Origin: Burkholderiales bacterium
Lineage (GTDB): Bacteria > Pseudomonadota > Gammaproteobacteria > Burkholderiales > Burkholderiaceae_C
Length of the DNA stretch: 64,000 nucleotides
NCBI GenBank assembly: GCA_947372225.1
Contig: CANBSV010000002.1
Span: forward strand, 1 to 64,000
Reading direction: 5' to 3'
The notes beneath the pieces are model-generated. The model saw only the letters and a program-made list of their open reading frames with translations. It was not told the DNA's origin and did not search any database. The translations under genes were made by a program, and so were the position numbers. Shown piece by piece: positions 61,002 through 64,000 of this stretch; within the stretch, counting starts at the first letter, position 1; each line of letters opens with the position of its first letter.

Positions 61002-61706
61002 CTAAGCCACCACCCGCCCCAGCCGCAGCCTCAGCACACGATCGCAGCGCGCGGCCAGCGATTCGTCGTGGGTGACCAGCACGAAGGCCATGCCGCGGCT
61101 GCGGGCCAGATCGAGCATCAGGTCGAACACGCCGTCGGCGGTTTCGCGGTCGAGGTTGCCGGTGGGCTCGTCGGCCAGCACACACGCGGGTTCCCCGACC
61201 AGCGACCGGGCGATGGCCACGCGCTGGCGCTCGCCGCCGGACAGTTGCGCCGGCCGGTGGTCGAGCCGGTGGCCCAGCCCCACTTGCTGCAGCACGGTCG
61301 CAGCCGCTGCGCGCGCGGTGGCCTGATCGATGCGGCGGATGCGCAGCGGCATGGCCACGTTGTCGAGCGCCGAGAACTCGGGCAGCAGGTGGTGAAACTG
61401 GTAGACGAAGCCCAGGTGCCGGTTGCGCCACTCGCCTTGCGCTCGCGCATCCATGCGCTGCAGGTCGCGGTCCATCAGCGTGACCGTGCCTTGGGTGGGC
61501 GCATCGAGCCCGCCCATCAGGTGCAGCAGTGTGCTTTTGCCCGAACCCGACGCGCCGACGATGGCCACGGTCTCGCCCGCGGCGATGTCGAGGTCGATGC
61601 CTTGCAGCACCGCCACATCGAGCGTGCCTTCACGAAAGCGCTTGTGCAGGCCGACGGCGCGAATGACGCAGTCCGGCGGCGTGGCGGTGTATGCGGCGTC
61701 ACTCAT
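61002..61706 (-). CDS. lolD: Lipoprotein-releasing ABC transporter, ATPase LolD
   Basis: A 234-residue ABC ATPase that powers release of outer-membrane lipoproteins from the inner membrane. Walker A is VGASGSGKSTLLHLMGG, the signature LSGGERQRVAIARSL, and the Walker B VLADEPTGNLD. The lipoprotein-specific stretch FVYQFHHLLPEFSALDNVAMPL is present. It overlaps lolC by 8 nt. Its partner LolA is at 13 kb. Confidence 0.95.
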   Translation of the reverse strand: MSDAAYTATPPDCVIRAVGLHKRFREGTLDVAVLQGIDLDIAAGETVAIVGASGSGKSTLLHLMGGLDAPTQGTVTLMDRDLQRMDARAQGEWRNRHLGFVYQFHHLLPEFSALDNVAMPLRIRRIDQATARAAAATVLQQVGLGHRLDHRPAQLSGGERQRVAIARSLVGEPACVLADEPTGNLDRETADGVFDLMLDLARSRGMAFVLVTHDESLAARCDRVLRLRLGRVVA

Positions 61707-62955
61707 GGCGCAACGCCTCGGCGGGCTGCACGCGGCTCGCGCGCCAGCTCGGGTACACGGTGGCCACGAAGGCCAGCGCGAGCGAGATCGCCACGATGGG
61801 CACGATGTCGGCGCTTTGCGGGTCGCTGGGCATGCGGCTGATCAGGTACACGCTGCCGGGCAAAAAGCTCACGTGCAGCGCGCGCTCGATAGCCGGCACG
61901 ATCACGTCCACGTTGAACGCCACCAGCAGCCCCAGCCCCATCCCCACCAGCGTGCCGATCACGCCCGAGGCAGCGCCTTGCACCATGAAGATGGTCATGA
62001 TCGAGCGTGGGCTGGCTCCCAGCGTGCGCAAGATGGCAATGTCGGCCTGCTTGTCGGTCACGGTCATCACCAGCGTTGAGACCAGATTGAACGCCGCCAC
62101 CGCAACGATGAGCGTGAGGATGATGAACATCAGCCGCTTTTCGATCTGCACCGCCTGAAACCAGTTGCGGTTGGTGCGCGTCCAGTCGGTGATGCGAACC
62201 GCTGAGCCCAGGCGCATCTGGATCTCGTCGGCCACCACGCGCGCTTGCTGCGCGTCTTTCAGGCGCAGCTGCACGCCGGTGGGGCCGGCCACGCGAAACA
62301 GCCGCGCGGCGTCATCGACATGCATGAGCGCCAGACCGCTGTCGTATTCGTAGTGACCGGCGTCGAAGGTGCCCACCAGCGTGAGCTGCTTGAGCCGCGG
62401 AATCACCCCCGCCGGCGTGACCTGCCCGCCAGGCGCCACGATGGTCACGCGGTCGCCCACCTTCACGCCCAAAGACCGCGCCAGCTCGCCCCCGAGCACG
62501 ATGCCCCAGCCACCCGGCACCAGCTTGGCCAGCGTGGTATCGCGCAGCTGCGCGGCCAGCGCAGTGACGGTGGCCTCTTCGGCCGGAGAAATGCCACGCA
62601 CGATGGCGCCACGCATGTCATCGCCGCGCGCAATCAGCGCCTGAGCCGCGATGAACGGCGCCGCGCCCACCACCTGCTCATTGCGCCTGGCCTCGGTGGC
62701 CGTGGTCTGCCAATCGGCCAGCGCCTCGCCTTGCGCCTGGTAGATCTCGACGTGCGCGACGACCGACAGCATGCGGTCACGCACTTCCTTCTGGAAGCCG
62801 TTCATCACCGACAACACGATGATCAACGCCGCCACCCCGAGCGCGATGCCCAGCATCGACACCATCGAAATGAACGATATGAACCCATTGCGCCGCCCAC
62901 TGCGACCCGCCCGCGTGTAGCGCCAGCCGATCTGGAGTTCGAAGGGGATGTTCAT
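61699..62955 (-). CDS. lolC: Lipoprotein-releasing ABC transporter, permease LolC/LolE type
   Basis: A 418-residue permease with an N-terminal TM helix, a large periplasmic domain and three C-terminal TM helices. The start MNIPFELQIGWRYTRAGRSGRRNGFISFISMVSMLGIALGVAALI is the LolC/E signature. The C-terminal FtsX-like segment includes MTVTDKQADIAILRTLGASPRSIMTIFMVQG. Betaproteobacteria usually have one LolC/E-type permease (LolF); LolC is used here for convenience. The ATG at 62955 is chosen; upstream in-frame codons are non-homologous. Confidence 0.93.
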   Translation of the reverse strand: MNIPFELQIGWRYTRAGRSGRRNGFISFISMVSMLGIALGVAALIIVLSVMNGFQKEVRDRMLSVVAHVEIYQAQGEALADWQTTATEARRNEQVVGAAPFIAAQALIARGDDMRGAIVRGISPAEEATVTALAAQLRDTTLAKLVPGGWGIVLGGELARSLGVKVGDRVTIVAPGGQVTPAGVIPRLKQLTLVGTFDAGHYEYDSGLALMHVDDAARLFRVAGPTGVQLRLKDAQQARVVADEIQMRLGSAVRITDWTRTNRNWFQAVQIEKRLMFIILTLIVAVAAFNLVSTLVMTVTDKQADIAILRTLGASPRSIMTIFMVQGAASGVIGTLVGMGLGLLVAFNVDVIVPAIERALHVSFLPGSVYLISRMPSDPQSADIVPIVAISLALAFVATVYPSWRASRVQPAEALRHE

Positions 62956-63050
62956 GTGGTCGAGGATGCTACTGGACAGGCTCGGCGTTCGGCCGCCGAA
63001 GGGCGGGGCTGGTCTTGCTTGCTGCGGCGCTGGTTCTCTTCGCGAGAGCC

Positions 63051-63138
63051 CGCCGGGTCTCGGCCCGGCGCGGTCTTTCGAAAAGACAACCCCAAGCGGG
63101 ACGCTCAAAACCCAGCCCATCGGGATCCCCATCCCGAT
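63051..63138. other. Three inverted repeats between lolC and the mutase-like gene
   Basis: Between divergent lolC and the mutase-like gene three short dyads follow each other: CGCCGGG/CCCGGCG (63051-63070), GTCTTT..AAAAGAC (63073-63087, one base asymmetric) and ATCGGGAT/ATCCCGAT (63119-63138, 4-nt loop CCCC). The last ends 10 nt before the mutase-like start. The role is unknown; operators or leader hairpins are possible. No other feature was seen in this 193-nt gap. Confidence 0.4.
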
Positions 63139-63148
63139 AATCAAAAGG

Positions 63149-64000
63149 ATGCATCTCCTCATCCCCCACGCCAGCGCCTCCAGTGACGCCGCCAGGCAAA
63201 CCCTGCGGACGCTCAAGCTGCCGAATCTGGCGCGACTGGTCACCGGCTTGCAACCGACCACGCGGGATGTGGATGACGAATACACGCTGTCGCCGCCGCA
63301 TGAGCGCGCGCTCGCTGCGGCTTACGGGTGGCACGGGCACGACGGGTGCTGGCCGTGGGCCGCGCTGGCCGCGCGCGATGACGGCGTCGAGGTCGGCAAG
63401 CGGCCGTGGGGGCTGATCACGCCGGTGCACTGGCATGTCGGGCGCGAGCACATCTCGCTGGCCGATCCGCTGGAACTCGATCTGCCCGAAGACGAATCGC
63501 GCGCGCTGTTCGATGCGGTGCGGCCGCTGTTTGAAGAGGCACCTGAGAGCGGCTCGCTGGTCTGGGGCTCGGCAGCGCGCTGGTACCTGGCGCACGAGCA
63601 ACTGATCGAGCTGCCGTGTGCGTCGATCGACCGGGTGATCGGGCGCAACGTCGACCTGTGGCTGCGCGGCGATGCGCAGGCCGGCGATGAGCAAACACAA
63701 CGCCTGCGCTGGGTGCGCCGGCTGCAAAACGAGGTGCAGATGCTGCTGCACTCGCATCCGGTCAACGAGGCGCGTGAAGCGCGCGGTGCGCTGCCGGTCA
63801 ACTCGTTCTGGCTCAGCGGCTGCGGCCGTGCGCAACGCGCCGTGGTCGACGTGCTGGTCGATGACCGCTTGCGCGCACCGTTGCTCGCGCAGGACTGGGC
63901 GGGCTGGGGCGAGGCGTGGCGCTCGCTCGACGCCGAGGTGGTGTCGGTGTTCGCCGATGGCGCGGCGGATGACGGCGCGGTCTCGCTCACGCTGTGCGGC
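63149..64000 (+). CDS. Phosphoglycerate mutase-like protein (partial, 3' end outside window)
   Basis: The first 284 residues of an open frame that runs to the window end. It begins MHLLIPHASASSDAARQTLRTLKLPNLARLV and continues YGWHGHDGCWPWAALAARDDGV; it has WGLITPVHWHVGREHISLADP and later HSHPVNEAREARGALPVNSFWLSGCGRAQ. I recognise this as a betaproteobacterial protein family annotated as 2,3-bisphosphoglycerate-independent phosphoglycerate mutase-like, usually next to recJ. Direct evidence for mutase activity is thin. The ATG at 63149 is very close to an AAAAGG, so the start is not firm. Confidence 0.7.
   Translation, partial: MHLLIPHASASSDAARQTLRTLKLPNLARLVTGLQPTTRDVDDEYTLSPPHERALAAAYGWHGHDGCWPWAALAARDDGVEVGKRPWGLITPVHWHVGREHISLADPLELDLPEDESRALFDAVRPLFEEAPESGSLVWGSAARWYLAHEQLIELPCASIDRVIGRNVDLWLRGDAQAGDEQTQRLRWVRRLQNEVQMLLHSHPVNEAREARGALPVNSFWLSGCGRAQRAVVDVLVDDRLRAPLLAQDWAGWGEAWRSLDAEVVSVFADGAADDGAVSLTLCG

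Overview
The window is chromosomal DNA from a high-GC betaproteobacterium, almost certainly order Burkholderiales (Comamonadaceae or the Leptothrix/Rubrivivax group). The evidence is the gene content and order: rpsP-rimM-trmD-rplS, ribF-ileS-lspA, hda-HAD-pcnB-folK and DUF3579-argD-argF, plus Liv, TctAB and TAXI-type solute-transport genes and beta-type inserts in ValS and TrpS. About 65 genes are packed at roughly 97% coding density, many with 1-8 nt overlaps. I see no insertion sequence, prophage, CRISPR array or other mobile element, and no gap above about 290 nt without a gene.

Layout. 1-8.4 kb: truncated uvrD divergent from valS; galU; a TusA-like protein and cysM behind tRNA-Leu(CAA); a rhomboid protease; an SDR protein divergent from a 2Fe-2S flavoreductase. 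8.4-16.3 kb: one reverse-strand unit ftsK-lolA-rarA-livHMGF with coupled starts, preceded by a Crp/Fnr-like regulator that diverges from trxB. 18-24 kb: rpmB-rpmG, an acyl desaturase, an RsmB-like methyltransferase with purN, trpS and orn. 24-30 kb: an M48 protease with rsgA, a CobD-like membrane protein, a CoA-type Nudix hydrolase, and the rplS-trmD-rimM-rpsP operon. 30-37 kb: a TM2 protein, folK-pcnB-HAD-hda, a SirB1-like protein and murJ, then rpsT. 37-43 kb: argD-argF-phosphoesterase-TAXI protein, convergent with murB. 43-52 kb: YajQ, a secreted retropepsin-like protease, an RsuA-like pseudouridine synthase, a two-domain glycosyltransferase, ribF-ileS-lspA and an Ala/Lys/Pro-rich DNA-binding protein. 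52-64 kb: tctBA downstream of an orphan GspE-type ATPase and a spermidine-synthase-like protein; an MDR oxidoreductase; thiC under a TPP riboswitch; tatD; lolC-lolD; and a truncated phosphoglycerate-mutase-like gene.

Most of the window is housekeeping: translation (two ribosomal protein operons, three tRNA synthetases, rRNA and tRNA modification), envelope (MurB, MurJ, LolACD, LspA), replication and segregation (UvrD, FtsK, RarA, Hda), and arginine, thiamine, cysteine, purine, folate and flavin metabolism. The most interesting locus is at 51.49-52.16 kb. A near-consensus sigma-70 promoter has its -10 box at the centre of a perfect 11-bp inverted repeat, directly ahead of a gene for a histone H1-like Ala/Lys/Pro protein. 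That protein ends in a ribbon-helix-helix-like domain and a GRP-type tail, which suggests an autoregulated nucleoid-type protein. Other points of interest are a glycosyltransferase with a decayed N-terminal catalytic domain, a TrpS with two KMSKS sequences, a solute-binding protein anchored by two membrane segments, an inverted repeat in the rpmB leader, and a promoter box shared by rpmB and rpsT.
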